Both the position numbers and the translations under genes were made by a program. Below, in pieces: positions 54,398 through 64,000 of a stretch of 64,000 nt of DNA (positions are counted from its first letter, which is position 1; each line of letters starts with the position of its first letter). The DNA is from Argyresthia goedartella (Eukaryota > Arthropoda > Insecta > Lepidoptera > Argyresthiidae): NCBI GenBank assembly GCA_949825045.1, contig OX463829.1, positions 21,670,715-21,734,714 of the forward strand. The letters are read 5' to 3'. Under the pieces are notes generated by a model. It was given only the letters and a program-made list of their open reading frames with translations, was not told the origin of the DNA and ran no database searches.

Positions 54398-57300
54398 ATG
54401 GCTAAATACAGCACCATTCCGTTATATCTTCTCATCACAATCATCGGAACAAGCAGCTACAGAATCCTGGGGATCTTCCCGTCGTTGGACCGGAATAACT
54501 ACATCACATACCGAGGACTGTTCAAGGAGCTAGCCCACAGGAACCATGAGGTTACACTGATTAGTCACTTCGAACTGCCTGATCCCCCCGCTACCTACAA
54601 GGATGTTCTTCTCAGCAACAAGGAAATGCCAAAAGGATTGTCCTTCGAATCAGTGATAGTGAACGAAGTGTCCCGACTACCGATCGAAACACTAGTGTCC
54701 ACAAAATCCGGGAACGATGACTGCAAAGTGCTCTTTGATAACCTCAACGTCTTGCATATGCTTCGGACTAAACCTACTTTCGACGTTATCGTGGTTGAAT
54801 CGTTCAATAGTGACTGCGGTATTGCATTGGCCGCAAATCTCAGTGCTCCTTACATTACTTTTAACCCGCAGCCGATACAAACTTGGCAGTTTCACAGATT
54901 AGGGATACATTTTAACAGTGCCCATGTACCTCAGCCAGGGTTGCCTTACGGGAAGAAGCCTTGGTTTTTCGACCGTTTGAAAAGTTTTGTGCTCTACCAT
55001 GTTACCAGTTGGGTCTATTACGTCGGGTCGCAAGTGACGGACCATGTGTTTCTGTATAAGTATTTGGGTGATGATTTGCCGTCATTGGAGAGTCTGGCTT
55101 CAAATGCCAGCCTTGTGTTTGTGAATTCACACCAGTCTGTGTTCGGTGGTTTGAGTCGAGCGGACAATGTGATTGATATTGGAGGGATTCATGTGCGACC
55201 ACCTAAAGTTATTCCAACGGTAAGTCAACTGTACCATTTCTTTTTATCCGGAACTGATAGGGTAACATCGAAATCATAACATAAGACGTACCTACCGTTT
55301 ATTTGATCAGATCAACTCTATTTTCCAATACACCGCATGTTTATGGCGGGCGGTGTGCTGGGGGCGTATTTCCGTTGTATTTACGCAAGGGTCTGTAAAT
55401 TATCGCATATAGTTTGAAACGTCTTCCAAACTATACATCAGCATTACACCGCATTCGATTTTCGATTGGTCGATTTTTGAATTCGATTTCAATTTCAAGG
55501 GAAATCAAAAATACTGATGCCACAGTAAATATCATGCAAAACACTACGGTAGCTTAGGTGAAGGGTAAAGGGGGTGAGCGCAGCGAAGGTGTTTTAAGTA
55601 TGTTTTGTTGTTCTTACATGTTCAACCTAACAAGAAGGATAAATCTTGTTAGGTTGAACATGTAAGAACAACAATACATACTTAAACATAAACTTAAGGA
55701 CACATAAAATATTTTATCTACACACGTATCATAAACCCTCTTTACTGCGTACAAAAACCGCACGTTACGATCAGCATAATGTTAAACTACTTGGTAAAAA
55801 CTCATTTCTTATCTGAAAAATTACACATTATGACCATAACGCATTACACATTATGTGTAGCTTTTCTACATATTATGACATTCAAATTTCGAACGCCGGC
55901 ACCCACCTGCGTGCTGCCCCTACTTTGTTTGTGAAGTTGGTACTACTGAACAAGCTAAACAAGTGCAAACGAATAATCAATGCCACCATGCCGGTCGAAC
56001 ATGCGGTTCCTGAATACATTAAAGAGAGCTTATGATATGTGTGTAGATAAACTAGTGTATGTAACTGTACATAATTAGGCATTATGTAGCAGTCAAATAA
56101 ACCACTATTAAGTGTTTTTGTTGAACCTTTTTTGCTGTGCAAATCAGTATTTTTGATGTGCGATTAAATAATAGCCATTTATACATACTTTGACAGCGTG
56201 CGTCAGTGACACTGTATAGTTTGGAACTAAACGTTTAGCGTTTAACTAAATGTACACGAGTAGTACGCAAAATTCTTATATATATTGTAGTTGCAGATGT
56301 GAGTATCAGCATACCGAAATATACATGAGCAGTTCAATATGGGAGCGCCCATGACCTTGTGTATTCCTTACGACATTCTCGGGAGAAGATTCAGCCGATA
56401 ATTCTAAATAAGATATAGTAGAATATAGAACGATATAACAGAATAAAATGTACTGCGACCAGCATCTGGTTATTTCCTGGGCCGACTCTACATATATTTA
56501 TGTCACTGTAGCCTGTAGCCTAGATATTTTATTTTAGGAACCATGAGGAATCGCATTTTTATTTCACATACTGGACGTGCGATTCCAAAGTCACTGCAAG
56601 AATTGAACACCGTTAACACAACCGAATAAGAGACACATTGCCACAATGTAGGGCACTGATTGAAACAGGACCTATTTTCATTGATTGTTACATATATTTC
56701 CGATAAAATAATGTTATGATTATGATTTAGAGATAAACCACGATTTTAGCGCACGCCTGCATTAGGAAATTACTCATAAGAGTAATTTGTCGCTGTCGTA
56801 GTTTATCACTAATACTGAAACTACTTAACTAATTACATTGTAGTATTTCAGGTTAAGGTTCCGGACCTTAACCTGAAATACTACACTGTAAATAGTTAAT
56901 TCGTGACGGCATCTAATGTTCTAAGATTCCTAATATAGCTACTCTAAAACCAAAAGCGTACCCTATATCTTAAAGCAATTAAGTAAACTTAGAACCATTC
57001 AGAATAAGGTAAATTAATTAATTCCCTACATTCCAGGAAATCGAACGCTTTATCAACGAAGCGGAACACGGCGTATTGTACGTGAACCTCGGCTCCACTG
57101 CTAGAGACTCCACCCTGCCTCATGAGAAGGTAGATGCGCTGGTCTCCACGTTCTCCAAGCTGCCATTGAGGATCCTGTGGAAGTGGGATGGAGGGAACAT
57201 CGAGAATCTACCCAGAAATGTAATGACGCTGCGGTGGTTCCCGCAGTATGACATACTGAGTAAGTGATTGTTTGCAATTATTACCCTCCTACCCACAGAT

Positions 57301-59592
57301 ATCGATATCTGTGCTCCTACCTCACTACCTCATACCTGAGTGAACTACATCGGCAACACTATCTCTGTTTTTTTCTTTGATTTTTCAAAATACTGATTTT
57401 ACCTGACAAAATTACTGAATTACGCGACTACAAATCTGAAAAACAGCGCTTGATAACCCTAATTCGCGAGTGTTGGATTTTGTTGACCTTACATGTTCAA
57501 CCTAACACGAAGGATAAAGGGGTCATGGCTTGCTCAGCCCCTTTATCCTTTACCTACCCTGACCCACCACCTCTTCTCCCAGACAGTCTTTATTGAGCCT
57601 AATAAGCATTGGCTTTTTCCCTTTTTTGTCCGACTTCAAAAAAAGATGGGGTTTTCAATTCGGTTGTTTTGTTTTTTATGTTTGTTACCTCAAACTGGAT
57701 TATTTATGAACCGATTAATTTGAATAATTACTCTAGACTTTCAAATAAAATTTGGTTTCTAAACAAAAATAAAGCTGGAGTTATGATGTGATGCAGGTAA
57801 ACGAAATTGCGAAATTTTCTGTTTCTTTTCAGTGGTGTTTGCGGTTATTATCATGAGATTCATTCTGGCTCTATGTACCGTATCTTCGTTTATGTTGTGT
57901 ATGTGTGGACTTGACTGTCAGCACCGGGACCGAGTTGAATGGCGTGTTCATGAAGAAACCCATACTCTGCAGTGTGTTACCTGCCGGCTGATGATGATAC
58001 TGATGACGACCTTCGCACCCTGACCGGGAAGGAAGAAATAGGGCTTGAGTCGGTTTTTTTAGGCTTTTAACTTGGTCAATTATTATAAAATAACCACCAC
58101 CACTAACGGCCGATCCCAATAACTTATCTTCTATCAAATTTGACATAAATCCTATAGCCAACTGTCAAATATTTCGCGTAATCTACAGAGCACGGATAGA
58201 GATAGGTTATTGGGATTGGCCGTAAAAGTAGATGCAAATACAAATCTCTGTTTCCCTGATACCCCACATAAAAAAGAGTGTCCATTATATTTACGTTGTT
58301 CTTCCGCTTTTTCAGAACACGAAAACGTGAAGGCGTTTATCTCCCACGCTGGAATCCTCAGTATTATTGAGGCTATTGATGCAGGCATACCGGTCGTTGC
58401 CATACCCTTATTTGGAGACCAGTACGGCAACGCAGCAGCCCTGAGGGATGCAGGAGCTGGCACCATCGTGGAGTACCAGGACCTCAAGAAGGAGTATCTT
58501 CTGGACGCTATCAATGAAGTTCTGGATCCTGAGTAAGTTTACCAGAATATGAAATTTTATATGCATTAAGAAAAGTTTAATAATGTGAATCGTCAAAGAA
58601 TCTTTGCACATTGCGTTGCAATTTGAAGGTTCGATCATATAGTTATAATAGGTACCTAGTTATAGAGAGGGTTGTTTCAGGCTGTGAAACTCCCTAAAAT
58701 CTACCTACTTAGCATCTATACATACAGTTATAGTAGCTATAGACCATTATGATACAAGTGTGCTTAGTTGGTTATTTTTTTTTTCACGAGTCACGAGTAA
58801 AGTAGCCGAGTGTGTATGATCAATGCACACGAGTTTCATGCGACGTTTTTCAACACACTTGCGAGTCCAAAAACAGACTCATATTGATAACACACAACAA
58901 CGAAAACGTAAATGAATATTTATGGAAAATGACGCTCTGGTTGTGTTTTTTCCGAGCGCCGCCGCACTAAATAAAGGCACAGGCAAAACCGCTGAATAGT
59001 CTACAAAAAATATGTTTCGTTTACGCAAATTAAGGATAATATGTATGGAAAAAAATATTTTTATAAAATGATACTTTGATGATTGATTTTTAATAGACAT
59101 TTACATAACCGTAATACGCTCAGTTATGAATCTAAAGCGTTGCCCTATAGTCACATTACACGCAAGTGTTTTGAAAAAATGTATGTAGAACCTATGGCTA
59201 TAGGTAATATGGTTCTTGCTGGAACTAATTTCTAATTGCTTATTAATATCCAATCTCCTCAATTTCTTTGCAGACTACAAAAACGTGCAAAGACCGTCTC
59301 CCGTTTGTGGCACGATCGGACAACCTCGCCCCTAGAAACTGCCATCTACTGGACGGAATACGTGGCAAGATACAGAGGAGCTCCTAATTTAGCTGCAGCC
59401 TCAGCCAGCCTGCCCTGGTACCTACAAATGCAACTAGACGTCTTGGCCTTTGTCGCACTAGTGGCATACATCCTAGCGTACGTCTTCATCAAGATACTAT
59501 CAGCGTTTTGCTGCTGTTGTTGCCATAGTGAAACCGAATCTCAGAGTTCATCCGTTGAAGATAGAAGGAGTAAGAGAGTGAAATTCGAATAG
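54398..59592 (+). CDS. UDP-glycosyltransferase, four exons, 526 aa
   Basis: The enzyme family transfers sugar from UDP-glucose to lipophilic substrates (plant toxins, hormones, pigments) in the ER lumen. Exons are 54398-55219, 57037-57259, 58316-58532 and 59274-59592, with GT/AG borders and intron phases 0, 1 and 2; together they give 526 residues. The ATG has a good context (ACAACATGG). Residues 1-20 are a signal peptide. The C-terminal UGT signature is at 356-384 (FISHAGILSIIEAIDAG ending FGDQ). A transmembrane helix lies at about 475-497, followed by five Cys and a basic tail (KRVKFE). The oddity is Asn34 at the position of the catalytic His (H33 in the neighbouring UGT); the partner Asp in FNSDC is kept. 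Introns hold repeats, hairpins and a MITE. AATAAA is at 59637. Confidence 0.9.
55592..55687. repeat. 96-nt hairpin in UGT intron 1 (44-bp arms, 8-nt loop)
   Basis: Arms 55592-55635 and 55644-55687; the inner 30 bp are perfect (CATGTTCAACCTAACAAGA and complement), with about two mismatches further out; loop AGGATAAA. A 31-nt piece of it recurs at about 57489-57518. Confidence 0.85.
55709..56118 (+). repeat. Dispersed repeat copy 2 (partner at 38614-38972)
   Basis: Same order of blocks as copy 1, with a small internal expansion around an ACACATTATG(T) motif; begins about 20 bp after the hairpin. Confidence 0.75.
56839..56885. repeat. Perfect hairpin in UGT intron 1 (21-bp arms, 5-nt loop)
   Basis: TAGTATTTCAGGTTAAGGT, loop TCCGG, then the exact complement. 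It lies about 150 bp before exon 2. Confidence 0.9.
57294..57313. repeat. Perfect 20-bp palindrome after UGT exon 2
   Basis: CACAGATATCGATATCTGTG, 34 bp downstream of the exon 2 donor. Confidence 0.9.
57489..57550 (+). repeat. Second hairpin sharing sequence with 55592-55687
   Basis: ACATGTTCAACCTAACACG and GAAGGATAAA repeat the other hairpin's arm and loop. Here AAGGATAAAGGGG (57510-57522) pairs with CCCCTTTATCCTT (57538-57550). Confidence 0.75.
57625..57680 (+). repeat. Dispersed repeat fragment in UGT intron 2
   Basis: GACTTCAAAAAAAGATGGGG and TCAATTCGGTTG match 6537-6590. Confidence 0.5.
58106..58223. mobile_element. 118-bp MITE in UGT intron 2
   Basis: Ends ACGGCCGATCCCAATAAC and, inverted, GTTATTGGGATTGGCCGT pair along about 18 bp with one mismatch and weaker pairing to about 30 bp. 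A TA borders each end, consistent with a mariner-type insertion. Confidence 0.65.
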
Positions 59593-59636
59593 CGATGCAG
59601 AGTGCAGTGTTGGCTTTTAAACTATAAAGTTCCACG

Positions 59637-59642
59637 AATAAA
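59637..59642 (+). terminator. Poly(A) signal of UGT gene 1
   Basis: AATAAA 45 nt after the stop codon. Confidence 0.6.
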
Positions 59643-61211
59643 TAGGTTTTCGGATGTGTTTTGTTGATAACATGGAGTAGGTAGACTGCGGCAATGAACA
59701 TTGAATCTTAGCTGGCCAGCCGGCTGATATGAGTGATAAAATGTTGTCGGGAGTCCAGACTCGGGAAGAAATAGTCCCAGTTTAAAAAAAAATAAGAATC
59801 ACGAGTGAATAGTATATAATTTGATATGTAAGTGTATTCAGAGGTAAATCATGTTTTAGATATTCACGTATGTATGGTCTCAATTGCAAATGTATATTTT
59901 TTGGAGGACTCGCTTTCATTCAATAATGAAAGCGAGTCCGAGATTACAAATACAAATCCTCCTTTAATAAATTAGTTTGAGCATTGTACATAGTTACTTG
60001 CAGACTCCACACTTGGTGTAACCTGTCTCGTGTAGTGCTGGCCAATTTTATGATTATGAATTATTTGTTGCTGAAATATTATTATTTTTTACTTCCTTCA
60101 CTACGTCTAATACGGTATTACCAACTTAAACATAAGACGTATTACGTATGAAATAAAAAAATAATTTTAATTAACACATACCTTATTTTTTTACCATTTA
60201 TGCCTACATAGTATTTACGTATCACGGTACTTATACGGTATTTGATAAGGTAGTCAAATAAATCTAGAAACGTGTCTTAAGCTGAACCCATTTCAACAAA
60301 AACGTTTGACAATATCAGAATTGTAAATATCCGGCACTTGAATTTTATAAACTCAATTTTGTGTTAAAAAGGCAGCATTTGACCATGACGACACATGCTA
60401 TTATTTCATAGAACTCGTGAACAAAATTACCGTTTTGACAGTTCCTTAAAAGTACCTATTTTGACTAGCAGTCAAATACCGTATTATTCGAAAGTTCCTT
60501 AGTGCCCTGAGATTCCATGATATTAAATTACATCTAAGAATAACCTACATTGAACATATGTCAAAGATACCTCTAATTACTACCTATGTATTACCACAGT
60601 CTGTTACTACCTTTCAATGGAGGAATCAGAGCGTCGTAAAGAAATCAGGGCATGCGCTGACGCTGACAAACGACAGCTTGCTAGCTATAAATACAGCTCC
60701 ATACCCATTTTTACCCATAATTTGTTTGGTTATTAGCCTGGTAGTACGTACTGCACACATAAGTGATCCGGTGCAAATTGTAGTTAGGTGGCTATAGGTA
60801 TAGACAATGGTCAGTCAAAAATATATCGATGATGTAGAAGTGTTCATCACAAATGGTATCAATGAATAAATTAATTAAAGGATTATGGTTTACTGGGAAG
60901 AATCTCTTGTTAAATGATAAGCTAGCCTTTGTACACGTTTTTTTCTGTCATAAGTTACTTGTATATTTATTACAAAACAGACATAAATATAACTTAAAGC
61001 ATTTAAGTAGTGCAATAAAGAAATTACGAGTCACTAAGATAACTATTATTATCGTTAGAAAACTGCTCCGATTCAGGATCACAGTTGGCTTTATCTCGAG
61101 ACATAGGCATCAACTTTTTATACCAAAATAAACGTGGCCTCGTTTCAACAAACCGATATTGATTCAGTCTGGAAGATAATACTGAGCAGTGAGGTTGCTA
61201 TCTCTACAACA
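59643..61211. other. Intergenic region between the two UGT genes
   Basis: No gene recognised. Contains a perfect hairpin at 59906-59939, a weak match to the ACCCTGTGTCGTG repeat near 60010-60030, and CTATAAATAC at about 60686, which could be a promoter of UGT gene 2 if a 5' UTR exon exists. Confidence 0.35.
59906..59939. repeat. Perfect hairpin (15-bp arms, 4-nt loop) downstream of UGT gene 1
   Basis: GGACTCGCTTTCATT, loop CAAT, then its exact complement. Confidence 0.9.
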
Positions 61212-62567
61212 ATGTTGTCGAAGATAAAGTTATTGTTACTAGTTATGAGTGTTAATCAAGTGGTGACTTTGAAAATTCTCGGAATATTCCCTTACCAAGG
61301 CAAAAGTCACTTTTTTGTTTACCAAACATATTTACGTGAGTTAGCGAAGAGAGAACATACCTTGACGGTTATTTCGCACTTCCCTCAAAAAGAACCCCTG
61401 AACAATTACCATGACATTAGTTTAGAAACGGAAGTGTTTGAAGATATGATTCCAATAGAGAGGTCCTATAGTTCAATGATAGCAGTAACTTGGATAGTAT
61501 CATCCTGTGCAACGGAAAACTGCAGAGTGATGTTAGCTAATGAAAAAGTGCAAGAGCTATGGAAGCAAAAGCGGAAGTTCGATCTAATTTTGACAGAATC
61601 TTTTAATGGGGATTGCGCAATGGGTTTGGCATATCATCTAGGTGCTCCCGTGGTGGCATTGACTTCTTGCAGCTTGATGCCTTGGCAATACAATAGATTT
61701 GGCATTCAATTTAATCCTTCGTACATGCCGCAATCACTCGTTGAAGGAGGCACCCACCCAACCTGGTACAATCGCATCGAAAGTACTATATTTCAAGTAT
61801 ACATGAATCTCTTGCACAAATATTACACTCAAAGAAATGATCGATACACTCTTTCGAAATATTTCGATAATACTCCAGACCTTGAGAAGTTGGCAAGTGA
61901 AGTTAAGTTCTTGCTTTTATACACGAACCCATTGTTGATGGGATCAAAGGTGTTGCCAGCTAACATTAAAGAGGTAGGAGGGTATCACGTCGCTGAAACA
62001 ATACCCTTACCAGAGGTCAGTATTACAATCAACAGTTTAGATAATGTCATGTTAAGGTCATATTACATGTTAGTAGCGTGAATACTTTATATTTAGTACA
62101 AAATTACTACAGAGATATCACGATCAAGCGGGTTACAGTAATTTCAGATGATAGTTATTACAGTCTTCACAAAATAAAAGGCCCGGTGGGCCAAACTAAA
62201 TTCAACCTTATTATATCAGTGACACGGACGCTGTCACCGAGCCTTTTAATTTGTGAAGACTGTAATTACTAAAATAGTATAAAATATTTGCCTGAAATAT
62301 GTTGAGCTGTGTGTGGAGTGTGATGACGAATTTTGTTTCCATAGGACCTAAAGAAGTTTATAGAAGAAGCTAAGCACGGCGTAATCTTCATAAGTTTCGG
62401 CTCAATGTTGAGAACAGACACGCTGCCAAAAGAGAGGCACGATGCTATCTTAGAAGTCTTGTCCGAATTGCCACAACGCATCATTTGGAAATCGAAAGAA
62501 AAGACGTTGCTTGGAAATCCTAAAAACGTTTACCTGTCAAATTGGTTGCCACAAAACGATATACTGG
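61212..62567 (+). CDS. Second UDP-glycosyltransferase, exons 1-2 (continues beyond the window)
   Basis: Exon 1 is 61212-62015 (268 codons, phase 0, donor GTCAGT) and exon 2 is 62345-62567 (223 nt, phase 1), exactly the length and phase of exon 2 in the upstream UGT. I chose the ATG at 61212 because it gives a signal peptide (MLSKIKLLLLVMSVNQVVT) directly before LKILGIFPYQGKSHFFV. An upstream in-frame stretch begins with GTG and would bury the signal. H33 in GKSHFF is the catalytic His, and the Asp is in ESFNGDCAMG. Exon 2 carries KKFIEEAKHGVIFISFGS and NWLPQNDIL. Exon 3 with the UDP-sugar signature is not found up to 64000, so the gene runs off the right edge or is truncated. Tandem paralogue of the gene at 54398. 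Confidence 0.85.
62157..62266. mobile_element. 110-bp MITE-like inverted repeat in intron 1 of UGT gene 2
   Basis: Terminal arms 62157-62182 and 62241-62266 (ATTACAGTCTTCACAAA core) pair with one mismatch in 26. The centre has a small GTGACA/TGTCAC stem and a GGCCC/GGGCC stem. Flanking duplication not resolved. Confidence 0.7.
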
Positions 62568-64000
62568 GTAAGTCAATTCTAGTAAAGCTAAATGTTTCAG
62601 CCTTGTCCCAAATCGCGACATACTTTTTTATCAAGTGTTATTATCGTCCAATCTAGTTGTGTGCATGCTGTACCTGCAAACACAATTGGGAGGAGAGACA
62701 ACAACAGAAGTTTTTTGACGTCTCAATGTTTTATCGACTCTGAACCTAGAATTTCTAAGTCTATTGTCATAACCCCTTCTGTTACACAATACATCTACAG
62801 TAGGACCGTTAAAGATACTTCAACTCATCTTTTCGCGCGGTGTGTGCGTGTGCTTGTAAATACGTAGCTTTGATTTGTGTGGCAGTGACGCGGCCGTGCA
62901 ACGCACACGCAGTCACTGTGTCTTTATGTGGTGATTACGGGGTCATCGTACAAAGAGACAGAAATGAACGTCTATCTTACTTCCTCAAATAATCATAACA
63001 GGATAGGACTAACATTATTATAGACTTAGTTTGCTTTGCACTGCAACGAAAAAAAACTGGAATGATTCGAGGTTATGGTCACCCTACTGTTTCACAAGAA
63101 ACATCTTTTGTCAAGTGGAATACAGTGCCACCATCTTATCTGCAGAACTTAGCGACGTCGTCGCCTCCATCGAAGTGTTGCCACCAATTACATAAATTGC
63201 TGCAATCGGCACAAACATGGATGCAACACGGACCTGACGAAATTGTAAGGGAAATGTTTATCCTTTTTAGCTATTTTTATATAAGATTGATACATATATA
63301 CCAAAGATATGATACCAAAGATGGTTCTTCAAGATTGGGTAGTAATTTTTCGCTTACACCACTTTTTGAATTTTTGTTATTAATTTCGTCGTGGTATTTG
63401 ATTTAAATACAAGATCTGCCTGTGTTTTGGACAAACCCCGTTTCTCCTCTCGCATGAACACTAATAAAACGTTGTCCCTTAGATACAGGTTCTAGACATG
63501 TGATTGTTGACTTTGTCAACACTTTTTAGTGGTATGTGAAGAATGTATATAAAGGTCGTCTAAATGTACAACCGTTCGAAGATTAGCTGATAATGCATTT
63601 GATTTAATTCTTGCAAATATTTAGCTCTCCACGCAGAAATATCATTGCGCTCGGTTAAAACTCTGCGATTGCTTTGTATATTTCAGAAACGAAAGTAAAT
63701 TTTTCGTAACAATTTACGAAGTGTTTCTCTGCTACCTTGGAGATTGATTTCGACTCTCAGTACAGTAAGCAGTTGATTGATTGTAGGCAATCCTTTTTTA
63801 ATCGCATAAAATTCACTTTTCACCTGATCACACCAAGATCTAAACTGTCAACTTCTATTTTGCCACGTGTCCTTTGTCTCGATTTTTCTGGTGTGATTAT
63901 TTGTAAAAAAAAAATGTAATTTTGCAATTTATTTATTGTACTACACAAAACAGACAGACAGATAACTTATAATAGAAAAAACAAGATATGATGAATATAA
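62568..64000 (+). other. Intron 2 of UGT gene 2 or downstream region
   Basis: No UGT exon 3 seen. TTGATTTGTGTGGCAGTGACG at about 62871 is shared with 39874. A small open frame at 63062-63406 has no recognised domain and may be transposon debris. Confidence 0.35.

Noticed and set aside
61134..61211. N-terminal extension of UGT gene 2
   Set aside because: It starts with GTG and would put 26 residues before a good signal peptide.
63062..63406. Exon 3 of UGT gene 2
   Set aside because: No UGT signature residues (FxxHxG...P...DQ) are present.
1..64000. CRISPR arrays, operons, rRNA
   Set aside because: Eukaryotic sequence; no regularly spaced repeats of that type and no rRNA segments seen.

Overview
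The window looks like nuclear DNA of a moth or butterfly. The reasons are a chymotrypsin-like digestive protease gene with short exons and a TATA/GATA promoter, a cluster of insect UDP-glycosyltransferase (UGT) genes, tRNA-derived SINEs, and RTE, Jockey, CR1-like, BEL/Pao, Ty3/Gypsy, Tc1 and hAT transposons in the dense nested arrangement usual in Lepidoptera. There are no prokaryotic features. Only three host loci can be supported; most of the rest is mobile DNA in various stages of decay.

Layout. 1-1845 (minus): gag and the start of pol of a Gypsy element, with a canonical A AAA AAC -1 slippery site at the gag end and a possible LTR promoter near 3.6 kb. 4.3-4.8 kb: RTE fragment. 5.1-9.0 kb: an intact five-exon chymotrypsin-like protease gene. 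10.3-14.1 kb: a non-LTR element that fuses an OTU cysteine protease domain to an AP endonuclease, followed by a frameshifted reverse transcriptase. 14.1-16.2 kb: a 124-nt hairpin, a decayed CR1-like LINE and a Tc1 transposase fragment. 16.4-20.9 kb: a broken Gypsy element with a 19-G run. 22386-29580: a structurally complete BEL/Pao element with two 545-bp LTRs and GATAC target duplications. 30.9-36.1 kb: remnants of protease gene copies, with a CR1/Jockey-like LINE between them. 36-42 kb: SINEs, RTE ends, dispersed repeats and a ~177-bp tandem repeat. 42079-47268: a full-length Jockey-type LINE, both ORFs open, with a 12-bp target duplication. 47.5-51.7 kb: a CR1-like LINE, a Tc1 relic split by a 475-bp hAT-type MITE, and an RTE tail. 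54398-59592: a complete four-exon UGT. 61212 to the right edge: the first two exons of a second UGT.

How it fits together. The protease has a signal peptide, propeptide and full catalytic triad and is probably a secreted midgut enzyme; decayed relatives lie 25-30 kb away, so this was once a tandem array. The two UGTs share exon 2 length (223 nt) and intron phases and are tandem paralogues for lipophile glycosylation at the ER. The upstream one carries Asn where its neighbour has the catalytic His. The most interesting mobile DNA is the OTU-endonuclease-RT element, the possibly still competent Jockey element, and a series of perfect hairpins and MITEs, several inside UGT introns.

All exon limits, target duplications and mismatch counts were read by eye; no alignment or database search was run.
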